Shown here: in pieces, positions 7,620-17,300 of the stretch
Position numbering within the stretch: the first letter of the stretch is position 1
Layout of the letters: the number at the start of each line of letters is the position of its first letter
DNA from: SHZL01 sp963784425
GTDB taxonomy: Bacteria > Pseudomonadota > Gammaproteobacteria > Xanthomonadales > SZUA-36
Reading direction: 5' to 3'
DNA: 64,000 bases
Assembly (NCBI GenBank): GCA_963784425.1
Contig: CAWARM010000011.1
Span: 744,001-808,000, forward strand
Position numbers and translations under genes: made by a program
Notes under the pieces: generated by a model
What the model was told of the DNA's origin: nothing
What the model saw: only the letters and a program-made list of their open reading frames with translations
The model's database searches: none

Positions 7620-9503
7620 ATGAGCAACCAATACCAGGCCAAGGATATCGAAGTCCTTACCGGGCTCGAGCCGGTGCGGCGCCGCCCCGGCATGTATACC
7701 GACACCACGCGACCCAATCACCTTGCCATGGAGGTCATCGACAACAGTGTCGACGAGGCCCTGTCCGGCTATGCACGGCAGATTGCCGTCACCGTCTATG
7801 CAGACGGATCAGTTGAAGTCGCTGACGATGGCCGTGGCATGCCGGTGGATATTCACCCGGAACAAGGCATCCCCGGCGTCGAACTGATTCTCACCCGCCT
7901 GCATGCGGGTGGCAAATTTTCTGACAAGAATTACCAGTTCAGCGGTGGCCTGCACGGTGTCGGCGTATCCGTCGTCAACGCGCTTTCAGCCAGGCTGGAA
8001 GTCTGGATCAAGCGCGACGGCAACGAATACCACATGTCATTCGCTAATGGCGACCGCACGTCGGAACTGACCACAGTCGGGACGGTAGGGCAGCGCAACA
8101 CCGGTACCCGGCTGCGTTTCTGGCCGGATGCCAGTTATTTTGATTCAGCCCAATTTTCCATTCCGCGCCTGCGCCACCTGTTGCGCGCCAAGGCAGTGCT
8201 ATGCCCCGGCTTGATCGTCAGCCTTAAAATGGACCAAAGCGGGGAAAAAGAAGAATGGTGCTACCAGGAAGGCTTGTCCGATTACCTCAAGTCGGAGCTG
8301 GCGGACGAAACTTTGCTGCCCGCGGAACCTTTTACCGGCAAGATGAAGGGGACCGATTCTGAAGCAAGCTGGGCGTTGTGCTGGCTGCCGGACGGGGGAC
8401 AGTTACAGGAAGGCTACGTCAACCTGATTCCCACTCCGCAAGGCGGAACCCACGTGAATGGCTTGCGCACCGGCCTGGTGGAGGCTTTGCGCGAATTTTG
8501 TGAACTGCACAACCTCCTGCCCCGGGGCGTGCGCCTCGCACCGGAAGACGTGTGGGAGAAAATCGGCTTTATCCTTTCCGTCAAACTGGCAGATCCACAG
8601 TTCAGCGGCCAGACCAAGGAACGGCTCTCTTCGCGCGCTTGCGCAACCTTTGTTTCCGGCATCATCAAGGATGCATTCAGCCTGTGGCTGAACCAGCACG
8701 TGAATGACGGTGAGGCCATTGCACAACTGGCCATCGCCAACGCTCAAACCCGCATGAAAATGGCGCGCAAAGTGGTGCGCAAGAAAGTGACGCAGGGTCC
8801 GGCCTTGCCCGGCAAGCTGGCCGATTGCACCTCGCAGGACCTGGCCATGACCGAGCTGTTCATGGTGGAAGGTGATTCTGCCGGCGGATCCGCCAAGCAG
8901 GCACGCAATCGCGAATTCCAGGCGATATTGCCCTTGCGCGGAAAGATCCTGAACACCTGGGAGGTCGATTCTGAGTCGGTCCTGGCCAACAATGAGGTGC
9001 ACGATATTTCCGTCGCTATCGGTGTTGATCCTGGTTCGAACCAGATTTCCGGCTTGCGCTACGGCAAGGTCATCATCCTGGCCGATGCGGACTCCGACGG
9101 CCTGCACATCGCGACCTTGCTGTCAGCGCTGTTCCTGAAACACTTCACCGCGCTGGTTGAAAGCGGGCATATTTTTGTCGCCATGCCGCCCTTGTATCGC
9201 ATAGACGTTGGCAAGGAAGTGTTCTACGCCCTGGATGACGAAGAGCGCAAAGGCATTCATGAACGCATTGCCGCCGAAAGCAAGCGCGGCAAGGTTTCAG
9301 AAACACGCTTCAAGGGACTGGGGGAAATGAACCCTTTGCAACTGCGGGAAAGCACCATTGCCCCGGAGACCCGGCGACTGGTCCAGCTGACCGTCGAGAA
9401 CCCGGTAGCCACGGACAGGCTGATGGATATGCTGCTGGCCAAGAAACGCGCTGCAGACAGGAAGGCCTGGCTGGAAGACAAGGGCAACCTGGCCACGATA
9501 TAG
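7620..9503 (+). CDS. parE: DNA topoisomerase IV subunit B
   Basis: ParE is the ATPase subunit of topoisomerase IV, which separates linked daughter chromosomes. The 627-residue product begins with the GHKL ATPase (EVIDNSVDEALSG, ADDGRGMPVD, LHGVGVSVVNALS), continues through the transducer domain, and has the TOPRIM motifs MVEGDSAGGSAKQARNR and LADADSDGLHIATLL, followed by RFKGLGEMNP. The pattern and lack of a long insert fit ParE rather than GyrB, and parC follows after 12 bp. GGAG precedes the ATG; TACAAT at 7557-7562 is a possible -10 box. Confidence 0.96.
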   Translation: MSNQYQAKDIEVLTGLEPVRRRPGMYTDTTRPNHLAMEVIDNSVDEALSGYARQIAVTVYADGSVEVADDGRGMPVDIHPEQGIPGVELILTRLHAGGKFSDKNYQFSGGLHGVGVSVVNALSARLEVWIKRDGNEYHMSFANGDRTSELTTVGTVGQRNTGTRLRFWPDASYFDSAQFSIPRLRHLLRAKAVLCPGLIVSLKMDQSGEKEEWCYQEGLSDYLKSELADETLLPAEPFTGKMKGTDSEASWALCWLPDGGQLQEGYVNLIPTPQGGTHVNGLRTGLVEALREFCELHNLLPRGVRLAPEDVWEKIGFILSVKLADPQFSGQTKERLSSRACATFVSGIIKDAFSLWLNQHVNDGEAIAQLAIANAQTRMKMARKVVRKKVTQGPALPGKLADCTSQDLAMTELFMVEGDSAGGSAKQARNREFQAILPLRGKILNTWEVDSESVLANNEVHDISVAIGVDPGSNQISGLRYGKVIILADADSDGLHIATLLSALFLKHFTALVESGHIFVAMPPLYRIDVGKEVFYALDDEERKGIHERIAAESKRGKVSETRFKGLGEMNPLQLRESTIAPETRRLVQLTVENPVATDRLMDMLLAKKRAADRKAWLEDKGNLATI

Positions 9504-9515
9504 GGGCCCCAAATC

Positions 9516-11807
9516 ATGACTGAAATTACCCAATCCTTCACCGATTACGAACGCGTCCCGCTCAAGGACTACGCCGAAAAGGCCTACCTGGATTATTCCA
9601 TGTACGTCGTGCTGGACCGCGCATTGCCGCATATCGGTGATGGCCTGAAACCGGTGCAGCGACGCATCATCTATGCCATGAGTGAACTCGGCCTGAGTGC
9701 CGCTTCCAAGCACAAGAAATCGGCCCGCACCGTGGGCGATGTCATTGGCAAATTCCATCCCCACGGAGATTCCGCCTGTTACGAAGCCATGGTGCTGATG
9801 GCCCAGCCATTCGCGTTTCGCTATCCGCTGGTGGACGGGCAGGGAAACTTTGGTTCGCCGGATGACCCCAAGTCGTTCGCTGCCATGCGCTATACCGAAT
9901 CAAGGCTAACGGCCTATGCCCGCAGCCTGCTTGCAGAACTGGCGATGGGCACGGTTGAGTGGGCGCCTAACTTTGACGGCACGCTGAAGGAACCCACTCT
10001 GCTGCCATCGCGCCTGCCAAATGTCTTGCTCAACGGCAGCACCGGAATCGCAGTAGGCATGTCCACGGATATCCCGCCGCATAATCTGCGCGAAGTGGTA
10101 AGCGCCTGCATCCGCTTGCTGGACGAACCCAAGGCTACGGTTGCTGAACTCTGTGAACACATCCACGGGCCGGATTTTCCAACGGATGCGGAAATCATTT
10201 CCCCCACCGAGGAATTGCGCAAGATCTATGAAACCGGCAATGGCTCGGTACGCATGCGCGCCGTGTGGGAAAAAGAAAATGGCGAAATCGTTATCACCGC
10301 TCTGCCCTACCAGGTGTCTCCTTCCAGGATCCTGGAGCAGATCGCACAGCAGATGCAGGCCAAAAAGCTGCCTATGGTCGAAGACCTGCGCGATGAATCC
10401 GACCATGAAGACCCGACACGACTGGTCATCGTGCCGCGGTCCAACCGGGTAGATCTTGAACAGTTGATGAATCATCTGTTTGCCACGACCGAGCTGGAAC
10501 GCACCTATCGCGTCAATCTGAACATCATTGGTATCAACGGCAAACCGCAGGTGATGGACTTGCGCGGACTGCTCAAGGAATGGCTGTCCTTCCGCATGGA
10601 CACGGTCGTGCGCCGCCTCGAATTCCGCCTCGACCAGGTCGTCGACCGGCTGCACATCCTGTCCGGGCTGATGATCGCTTTTCTTAATATCGACGAAGTC
10701 ATCCGCATCATTCGCAGTGAAGATGAACCCAAGCCTGTGCTCATGGAACGTTTCGAGCTCAGCGGCACCCAGGCGGAAGCCATCCTGGAATTGAAACTGC
10801 GGCACCTTGCCAAGCTGGAGGAAATCAAGATCCGCGGCGAGCAGGCAGAGCTGGAAGCAGAGCGTAAATCGCTGGAAGCCATGCTGGGCTCAAAAACCCG
10901 GCTCAAGACCCTTATCAAGAAGGAACTGAATGAAGATGCTGCAGCGTACGGTGATGAACGGCGCTCTATCATCGTTACCCGTGAAGCAGCACAGGCTTTG
11001 AAACAGGAAGACCTGGTGCCGTCCGAACCGGTGACCATCGTCCTGTCCCGCTCCGGCTGGGTGCGCCTCGCCAAGGGGCATGACATCGATGCGGCTGCAC
11101 TCAGCTACCGCGCGGGAGATGAGTTCCTGCACAGCGCGCGCGGACGCAGTTCAGAACAGGCGGTGTTCATGGATGCCACCGGCCGGGCCTATGCCCTGCC
11201 GGCGCATACGCTGCCCTCAGCCCGCGGCCTGGGTGAGCCCCTGAGCAGCAAGTTCAGCACGCCGGATGGCTCTGCCTTCCTGTATTGCCTGGCGGGAACG
11301 GGCCAGCAGAAAATCCTTCTTGCCAGTTCCTTTGGCTACGGCTTTGTCACGGAACTGGAAAACCTCTACAGCCGCATGAAAGCGGGCAAGGCCATGATTT
11401 CCCTGCCGGCCGGTTCCATCCCGTTGGCCCCCGCTGTAATTGACCCGCAATCGTCCAGCACCGTGGTTTGTGTCACTTCCGATGGTTACATGCTGGCCTT
11501 TCCACTGGGCGATGTTCCGGAGCTGAGCAAAGGCAAGGGCAACAAGCTGATCAATGTGCCGCCGAAGCGGCTCAAAAGCGGCGAAGAAAGTGTCATTGGG
11601 CTGATTGTCATGGGTGAAAAAGACGAAATCCTGGTATGGGCCGGCCAGCGCTACCTGCGCATGGCGGAAAAGGACATTGATAACTTCAGGGGCGACCGGG
11701 CTTTGCGTGGACGCAAACTGCCGCGGGGATTCCAAAGGGTAACGAAGATCGAATTGGCTGAGCACCACGCTCCGAGCCAGGCCCCGGCCACCCAGCACGA
11801 AGTTTAG
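9516..11807 (+). CDS. parC: DNA topoisomerase IV subunit A
   Basis: ParC is the DNA-breaking subunit of topoisomerase IV. The 763-residue product has the catalytic tyrosine at 126 in AAMRYTESR. The quinolone-determining region reads HPHGDSACYEAM with Ser86 and Glu90, the residues normally found in sensitive enzymes. The C-terminal half carries a degenerate beta-pinwheel. Length and lack of a GyrA box support ParC over GyrA. It is in an operon with parE and converges on sufS with only 5 bp between stop codons. Confidence 0.96.
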   Translation: MTEITQSFTDYERVPLKDYAEKAYLDYSMYVVLDRALPHIGDGLKPVQRRIIYAMSELGLSAASKHKKSARTVGDVIGKFHPHGDSACYEAMVLMAQPFAFRYPLVDGQGNFGSPDDPKSFAAMRYTESRLTAYARSLLAELAMGTVEWAPNFDGTLKEPTLLPSRLPNVLLNGSTGIAVGMSTDIPPHNLREVVSACIRLLDEPKATVAELCEHIHGPDFPTDAEIISPTEELRKIYETGNGSVRMRAVWEKENGEIVITALPYQVSPSRILEQIAQQMQAKKLPMVEDLRDESDHEDPTRLVIVPRSNRVDLEQLMNHLFATTELERTYRVNLNIIGINGKPQVMDLRGLLKEWLSFRMDTVVRRLEFRLDQVVDRLHILSGLMIAFLNIDEVIRIIRSEDEPKPVLMERFELSGTQAEAILELKLRHLAKLEEIKIRGEQAELEAERKSLEAMLGSKTRLKTLIKKELNEDAAAYGDERRSIIVTREAAQALKQEDLVPSEPVTIVLSRSGWVRLAKGHDIDAAALSYRAGDEFLHSARGRSSEQAVFMDATGRAYALPAHTLPSARGLGEPLSSKFSTPDGSAFLYCLAGTGQQKILLASSFGYGFVTELENLYSRMKAGKAMISLPAGSIPLAPAVIDPQSSSTVVCVTSDGYMLAFPLGDVPELSKGKGNKLINVPPKRLKSGEESVIGLIVMGEKDEILVWAGQRYLRMAEKDIDNFRGDRALRGRKLPRGFQRVTKIELAEHHAPSQAPATQHEV

Positions 11808-11812
11808 GGAGG

Positions 11813-13096
11813 CTAGGCTTCCAGCAACATACCCCGGATGCGCTTGATCGCACTGGCCAGCACATCAATTTCTGCCATCGTGTTGTACAGGCCAAACGAC
11901 GCCCGGGCAGTGGCCGGCACATTGAAGTACTGCATCACCGGCATGGCGCAGTGATGCCCGGTACGCAGGGCAATACCGAAGTGATCAATCAAGGTTCCCA
12001 GGTCATGCGGATGCACGCCCTCAAGGGTAAAACTGATGACACCGGCCTTTTGCCGGGCGGTGCCAATGATGGTCAGACCTGCAATGGACCCAAGCTGCCG
12101 GGTGGCATGCTCCAGCAATTCCTGTTCATGGGCGGCAATTGCACCCATGCCCAGGGATTTGAGGTAGGCCACTGCCGCGCCCAGGCCCACCCCGCCGGCA
12201 ATGTTCGGCGTACCTGCTTCAAACTTGGCTGGCAAATCGTTGTATTCCGTTTTTTCGAAGGTCACCTTGCGGATCATCTCACCTCCGCCCTGCCAGGGCG
12301 GCATGCTCTCCAGAGTCTGTTCCGCGGCCCACAGCGCGCCGATACCCGTAGGGCCATACATCTTGTGCCCGGACAAACAGTAGAAATCACAACCCAGGTC
12401 CTGCACATCAACCGTTGCATGAGGCATGGCCTGCGCACCATCAACCAGCACCGGTACTCCGCGGCGATGAGCCATTTCACAGATTAGTTTGACCGGGTTG
12501 ACCGTGCCCAGGGCATTGGAAATATGCACCAGGCCCAGCATCTTGACGCGCTCTGACAGCATGCCTTCCAGCTCGTCCAGCCTCAGTTCACCCCGCGTAT
12601 CAATCGGCGCCACCCGCAAGCGGGCGCCGGTCTGTTCACACACCATCTGCCAGGGAACGATATTGGAATGATGTTCCATATGGGTCACGATGATTTCATC
12701 GCCGGGACCCACCCGCGGCCGGACAAAACTCTGTGCCACCAGGTTTATGGACTCGGTCGTGCCGCGGGTAAATATCACTTCCTTTGCGGAGCCGGCGTTA
12801 ATGAACCCGACCAGGGCCTGGCGGGCGGCCTCGTATGCATCCGTCGCTTCCTGGCTAAGGGTGTGTACCCCGCGATGCACGTTGGCATTGTGCATGCGAT
12901 AGAAGCGGTCCGTGGCCTCGATTACGGCCAGGGGCCGCTGTGCCGAGGCCGCCGTATCAAGATAGATCAGCGGCTGGCCGTGAACGGTGCGCGACAGTAT
13001 TGGGAATTCACGCCGCACGCGCTCGACATCCAGGCGCACGGGAGTAGTGGCATCCGCAGGCGAGCCTGCCGTGGCGGGATGGGATTGCCGGGTCAT
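11813..13096 (-). CDS. sufS: Cysteine desulfurase SufS
   Basis: SufS is a PLP enzyme that takes sulfur from cysteine for Fe-S cluster assembly. The 427-residue product shows YLDTAASAQRPL, the HHSNIVPWQ segment, the PLP-binding lysine in LSGHKMYGPTG and the sulfur-carrying cysteine region RTGHHCAMPVMQ, with ASFGLYNT of class V, type II desulfurases. The open frame extends upstream into sufD; the ATG at 13096, four bases after the sufD stop, has AGAGG upstream and matches the family start. It is the last gene of the local SUF operon; no sufE or sufU follows. Confidence 0.95.
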   Translation of the reverse strand: MTRQSHPATAGSPADATTPVRLDVERVRREFPILSRTVHGQPLIYLDTAASAQRPLAVIEATDRFYRMHNANVHRGVHTLSQEATDAYEAARQALVGFINAGSAKEVIFTRGTTESINLVAQSFVRPRVGPGDEIIVTHMEHHSNIVPWQMVCEQTGARLRVAPIDTRGELRLDELEGMLSERVKMLGLVHISNALGTVNPVKLICEMAHRRGVPVLVDGAQAMPHATVDVQDLGCDFYCLSGHKMYGPTGIGALWAAEQTLESMPPWQGGGEMIRKVTFEKTEYNDLPAKFEAGTPNIAGGVGLGAAVAYLKSLGMGAIAAHEQELLEHATRQLGSIAGLTIIGTARQKAGVISFTLEGVHPHDLGTLIDHFGIALRTGHHCAMPVMQYFNVPATARASFGLYNTMAEIDVLASAIKRIRGMLLEA

Positions 13097-13100
13097 TTCA

Positions 13101-14480
13101 TCAAGCCTCTTTCTCTGGCGGGCCGGACTGCGGCATGGCCGCTTCCAACATGCGGTTGATTTGCGTTGCCAGCACGGCATCTGTCAAGCGCGCCGTGACC
13201 GTGCAACAAAATGCCGAGGTCAGCATGCGCCGGGCCTGTGCTTCATCCAGTCCACGACTGCGCATGTAAAAGACTGCCTGCTCATCAAGTTGGCCGACCG
13301 TCGCGCCGTGGCTGGCTTCAACTTCATCTGCATAAATTTCCAGCTCGGGCTTGGTATCGATTTCCGCAAACGGGGAGAGCAGGAGGTTGGCATTAGATTG
13401 CCGCACCTTCGAGCCATCGGCGCCGCGCTGAATCACTGCTTTGCCGTTGAACACCCCACGACTGTGACCACCCAGCACTCCGCGAAAAAACTGCTCGCTG
13501 GAGCAACCAGGCGCCTGGTGTTCCACGCACACATGGTAATCAACGTGGCTGGAGCCGTCAGCCAGGAATGCACCGTTGAGCCTGGCGCTGGCTCCTGCTC
13601 CAGCCAGGCGACAGGTAATAGCGTGGCGGACCAGGCCGCCGCCGAGGTCAAAGCCCGTGAACTGGTAGGAACTTCCTTCGCCCTGGGTCACTTCGCCGCT
13701 GGTCAAAAGAACATTTTGTGCTGTTTCGCTTTGCAGCATAACGTGATCCAAAACAGCGCCTGCTGCCAAATCAACCTGCAGCACCAGGCTCAACGCGTGG
13801 GCCGCGACAGAACCGTCCCCTGCCGGCTCATTCAGGCCCCGGTAATGCTCTACCAGGCTTAACCGCGCACCCGGTTCCAGCATGAGGATGAAGCGGAAAT
13901 TGCCCAAGCGGGACGGCTGGCTGCCACTTTGGGCCCATTGCGCAAGGCACAGTCCGGCATCCACGCCAGCGTTCACGTGCACCAGCACTCCATCATCCAG
14001 CATGGCGGTATTGATGGCCTCGAAGGAGCGCCCGCGACCGTGGATCCCAACCTTTTCCAGCAGGGAGCGCAAGCGGTCCAACAGGGGAGAAGACGGCCCC
14101 CTGAGGGCCTGTTCCAGGCGCACCATGGTCACACCGGGCGGAAGCTTGCCGTCAAATCCTTCCACCTGGTCATTGTGCACGCGAAAACCAAAACCTGCGC
14201 CCGCGACCAGGGGTTGCGGCCACGCAGGACCTGGTCCACCTGCAGGGCCAATACCCAGTTCCGGATGCAGGTCCTCGAGCTGACGCAGAGAGGTATATTT
14301 CCAGGCTTCGTCCTTGTTCCCGGGCAGTCCGCTACGGAGAAACTCCTCCGCGGCGCCTACCCGCAATGTTTGCAGCCACTCCGGCCCGCTACCCGGCAGT
14401 GCAGTCCGCAGAGAGCGGGCCCAACTGTCCTCGAGGCGTGTGTTCGTGTCTGCTGCTGCGTTCATCTGCAACAAGTCCAT
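13101..14480 (-). CDS. sufD: Fe-S cluster assembly scaffold subunit SufD
   Basis: SufD forms the SufBC2D scaffold complex with SufB and SufC. The 459-residue product begins with NKDEAWKYTSLR, typical of SufD, and its C-terminal half has the right-handed beta-helix core with VDYHVCVEHQAPGCSSEQFF, GVFNGKAVI, NANLLLSPFAEIDTKPELEI and the conserved DEVEASHGATVGQLDE. Its ATG directly abuts the sufC stop codon, suggesting coupled translation. A second ATG five codons later is an alternative start. Confidence 0.95.
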   Translation of the reverse strand: MDLLQMNAAADTNTRLEDSWARSLRTALPGSGPEWLQTLRVGAAEEFLRSGLPGNKDEAWKYTSLRQLEDLHPELGIGPAGGPGPAWPQPLVAGAGFGFRVHNDQVEGFDGKLPPGVTMVRLEQALRGPSSPLLDRLRSLLEKVGIHGRGRSFEAINTAMLDDGVLVHVNAGVDAGLCLAQWAQSGSQPSRLGNFRFILMLEPGARLSLVEHYRGLNEPAGDGSVAAHALSLVLQVDLAAGAVLDHVMLQSETAQNVLLTSGEVTQGEGSSYQFTGFDLGGGLVRHAITCRLAGAGASARLNGAFLADGSSHVDYHVCVEHQAPGCSSEQFFRGVLGGHSRGVFNGKAVIQRGADGSKVRQSNANLLLSPFAEIDTKPELEIYADEVEASHGATVGQLDEQAVFYMRSRGLDEAQARRMLTSAFCCTVTARLTDAVLATQINRMLEAAMPQSGPPEKEA

Positions 14481-15257
14481 TCAGGCGCCGACAGCATGCT
14501 GCAACGAGGCTATGCCACCCTGTTCCAGCCAGGTATAGCCTTGCTCTTCAAGCTTGATTGCAAGGTCGGCGCCGCCGCTCGCAACAATCCTGCCATCGGC
14601 GAGGACGTGCACTACATCCGGGACAATGTGGTCCAGCAGGCGCTGATAGTGCGTCACCACGATCATGGCCCGGTGCGGACTGCGTAAGCGATTGACTCCC
14701 TCAGCCACCAGCTTCAGGGCATCGATGTCAAGGCCGGAGTCGGTCTCGTCCAGCACTGCCAGCACAGGTTCGAGTACCGCCATCTGGAAAATTTCATTGC
14801 GCTTTTTTTCACCGCCGGAAAAGCCTTCATTCACAGCCCGGTGCATCAGGTCATCGCTGATGTGCAGGATTTCGAGTTTTTCGCGCACCAGCCGCAGGAA
14901 CTCCATCGAATCCAGTTCCGGTTGGCCGCGGTACTTGCGCTGGGCATTGAGCGCAGCGCGTAAAAAGTAAGTGTTATTAACGCCCGGAATCTCAACCGGG
15001 TACTGAAATGCCAGAAATATCCCTGCACACGCGCGTTCCTGCGGCGCGAGTTCGAGCAGGTTCTTGCCCTGGTACAAGACTTCGCCGGCAGTGACCTCAT
15101 AGCCTTCGCGTCCGGCTAACACGTATCCAAGCGTACTTTTGCCCGCCCCGTTTGGTCCCATGATGGCATGCACCTCGCCAGCCCGGACTTCAAGGCTAAG
15201 CCCCTTGAGTATGGATTTCCCGGCCACGCTGGCGTGAAGATTGGTAATTTTAAGCAT
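14481..15257 (-). CDS. sufC: Fe-S cluster assembly ATPase SufC
   Basis: SufC is the ABC-type ATPase that drives the SufBCD scaffold. The 258-residue product has Walker A GPNGAGKST, the SufC-specific FLAFQYPVEIPGV, signature motif FSGGEKKRNEI and Walker B AVLDETDSGLD with the D-loop, then the switch histidine in VVTHYQRLL. It is soluble with no membrane domain, as expected. It is separated from sufB by 81 bp holding two copies of GGGCCTGTAAAT. Confidence 0.97.
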   Translation of the reverse strand: MLKITNLHASVAGKSILKGLSLEVRAGEVHAIMGPNGAGKSTLGYVLAGREGYEVTAGEVLYQGKNLLELAPQERACAGIFLAFQYPVEIPGVNNTYFLRAALNAQRKYRGQPELDSMEFLRLVREKLEILHISDDLMHRAVNEGFSGGEKKRNEIFQMAVLEPVLAVLDETDSGLDIDALKLVAEGVNRLRSPHRAMIVVTHYQRLLDHIVPDVVHVLADGRIVASGGADLAIKLEEQGYTWLEQGGIASLQHAVGA

Positions 15258-15284
15258 GTGTCTGCCATTCCTTTAAATAAATAT

Positions 15285-15315
15285 GGGCCTGTAAATTAAG
15301 TACGGGCCTGTAAAT
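15285..15315. repeat. Pair of GGGCCTGTAAAT direct repeats
   Basis: GGGCCTGTAAAT occurs at 15285-15296 and again at 15304-15315 in the gap between sufB and sufC. The motif resembles the ends of the larger elements at 6623 (GGGCCTGTTAAC) and 35239 (GGCCTGTAACAG), so it may be a relic of such an end; this link is inference. Confidence 0.5.
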
Positions 15316-15338
15316 GAGTATTTTTTTGACCGGCAGGG

Positions 15339-16814
15339 CTAGCCCACGGCGCCTTCCAGGCTGACCTCAAGCAAAGCCTTGGCTTCAACGGCAAATTCCA
15401 TCGGCAGTTCCCTGAATACCTGTTTGCAGAACCCATCGACAATCATGGAAACGGCATCCTCCTCGGAAATTCCACGTTGCAGGCAGTAGAACAATTGATC
15501 TTCACCAATGCGGGAAGTAGTGGCTTCGTGTTCCACGATGGCGCTGGGGTTGCCAACTTCGATGTACGGAAAGGTATGTGCGCCGCACGACTTGCCGATG
15601 AGCATGGAGTCACACTGCGTATAGTTGCGTGCGTTCTCTGCCTTGCGGTCTATCCGCACCAGGCCACGATAGGCGTTCTGTCCTTTGCCGGCCGAAATGC
15701 CCTTGGAAATAATCGTGCTGCGCGTATCCCGGCCGAGGTGAATCATCTTGGTGCCGGTATCTGCCTGTTGATGATGGTTGGTCAGTGCTACTGAATAGAA
15801 TTCGCCCACCGAACGTTCGCCGCGCAGCACACAGGAAGGGTATTTCCAGGTGATGGCCGAACCGGTTTCAACCTGGGTCCAGGAGATTTTGGAGCGATCA
15901 CCGCGGCAATCTCCCCGCTTGGTAACAAAGTTGTAAATGCCCCCCAAGCCATTTTCGTCACCGGGGTACCAGTTCTGCACCGTGGAGTACTTGATGTTGG
16001 CATCGTCCAGTGCAATGAGTTCCACCACGGCGGCATGCAACTGGTTTTCATCCCGCATGGGCGCCGTGCAACCTTCCAGGTAGCTGACCTTACTGCCTTC
16101 CTCGGCAATAATCAGCGTGCGTTCAAATTGACCGGTCTCCGCTGCATTGATACGGAAATAGGTAGATAACTCCATGGGGCAACGCACGCCGCGGGGTATG
16201 AACACGAAACTACCGTCTGAAAATACCGCCGAATTCAGTGCAGCAAAAAAGTTGTCGCGGCTGGGTACGACTGTACCAAGGTATTTGCGCACCAGTTCAG
16301 GGTATTCCCGCGCTGCCTCGGAAAACGAGCAGAATATGACGCCCGCTTTTTGCAGTTCAGCGCGGAATGTCGTGCCCACGGACACCGAATCGAAGACTGC
16401 ATCCACCGCGACTCCGGCCAAGCGGGCACGCTCATGCAAAGGCACGCCCAGCTTGTCGTAGGTTTCCAGCAGCTTGGGATCGACATCCGCCAGGCTCTGC
16501 GGGCGGTCACTGTTGGACTTGGGTGCGGAGAAATAGGAAATGGCCTGGAAATCGATGGGAGCAATTTTGAGGTGCGCCCATTTCGGCTGCGGCATTTTCA
16601 GCCATTGGCGGTACGCTTTGAGCCGCCACTGCAGTAACCAATCAGGTTCCTGCTTGCGCGCAGAAATCCAGCACACCACTTCCTCGCTCAAGCCTGGCGG
16701 TACGGTTTCAGACTCAATGTCCGTCACGAAGCCATGGCGGTATTTTTTCTGCACAAATTGCGCAACGGAAGATTCCACTGCCGCGCCTGCTTTGCTGTCC
16801 GCCCCGGCCTCCAT
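15339..16814 (-). CDS. sufB: Fe-S cluster assembly scaffold subunit SufB
   Basis: SufB is the scaffold subunit on which the SUF system builds clusters. The 491-residue product has the conserved features in order: KYRHGFVTDIESE, DWLLQWRLKAYRQW, VFSDGSFVFIPRGVRCPMEL, ISYLEGC-like VSYLEGCTAP, VQNWYPGDENG, TKRGDCRGDRSKISW, TKMIHLGRDTRSTIISKGIS and EHEATTSRIGEDQLFY. Its ATG shares one base with the stop codon of the rrf2 gene upstream (TGATG). It is the first structural gene of the operon. Confidence 0.97.
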   Translation of the reverse strand: MEAGADSKAGAAVESSVAQFVQKKYRHGFVTDIESETVPPGLSEEVVCWISARKQEPDWLLQWRLKAYRQWLKMPQPKWAHLKIAPIDFQAISYFSAPKSNSDRPQSLADVDPKLLETYDKLGVPLHERARLAGVAVDAVFDSVSVGTTFRAELQKAGVIFCSFSEAAREYPELVRKYLGTVVPSRDNFFAALNSAVFSDGSFVFIPRGVRCPMELSTYFRINAAETGQFERTLIIAEEGSKVSYLEGCTAPMRDENQLHAAVVELIALDDANIKYSTVQNWYPGDENGLGGIYNFVTKRGDCRGDRSKISWTQVETGSAITWKYPSCVLRGERSVGEFYSVALTNHHQQADTGTKMIHLGRDTRSTIISKGISAGKGQNAYRGLVRIDRKAENARNYTQCDSMLIGKSCGAHTFPYIEVGNPSAIVEHEATTSRIGEDQLFYCLQRGISEEDAVSMIVDGFCKQVFRELPMEFAVEAKALLEVSLEGAVG

Positions 16815-17260
16815 CAGAAGGAACTCAAGGTCGCAATGCGCAACCCGGCTGGAGCCCGCTTCAGCGGTGCGGACATTTCCGCCAGGCTGACGTTTTGCAA
16901 TGCGCGCGCAACGGCCGTGCTGATGCGTTGCCAGTTGCTGCGCAAATTGCAGCTATCTTCCTGGCTGCATAATCCCACCTCCACGCTGCACTCGGTCATG
17001 GCAATCGGACCTTCAATGGCGGCTATGATTTCCGCCACGCTGACCTGTTCCGCCGGACGGTTGACGCGATAACCCCCACTGGCCCCGCGAGAGGACTGCA
17101 GCAGGTTCGCCCCGGCCAGAAGTTTCAACACCTTGCTGGCCGTGGGCACTTCCACGTGGATGCGATTGGCCAGTGCATGTGCACTGAGCGTCTCCCCTTC
17201 CCGGGTCAGTTCCACCATCAACAGAATGGCGTAATCAGTCATCTTGGATATTCTCAGCAT
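16814..17260 (-). CDS. Rrf2-family Fe-S-responsive regulator of the SUF operon
   Basis: The 148-residue product has an Rrf2 winged-helix domain (LRISKMTDYAILLMVEL, then ALANRIHVEVPTASKVLKLL, SSRGASGGYRV) and three cysteines spaced C-x6-C-x5-C in the ECSVEVGLCSQEDSC segment, the cluster-ligand pattern of IscR-like proteins. It probably binds an Fe-S cluster and adjusts expression of the SUF genes that follow. The frame opens at a TTG five codons earlier; the ATG at 17260 matches the family start. A dyad overlapping its promoter supports autoregulation. Confidence 0.92.
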   Translation of the reverse strand: MLRISKMTDYAILLMVELTREGETLSAHALANRIHVEVPTASKVLKLLAGANLLQSSRGASGGYRVNRPAEQVSVAEIIAAIEGPIAMTECSVEVGLCSQEDSCNLRSNWQRISTAVARALQNVSLAEMSAPLKRAPAGLRIATLSSF

Positions 17261-17300
17261 CGTCGTATCAACCAACAGGGCAGCCAGCGTTGCAATGGCT

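Noticed and set aside
9516..11807. Fluoroquinolone-resistance changes in parC
   Set aside because: Ser86 and Glu90 at the usual resistance positions are unchanged.
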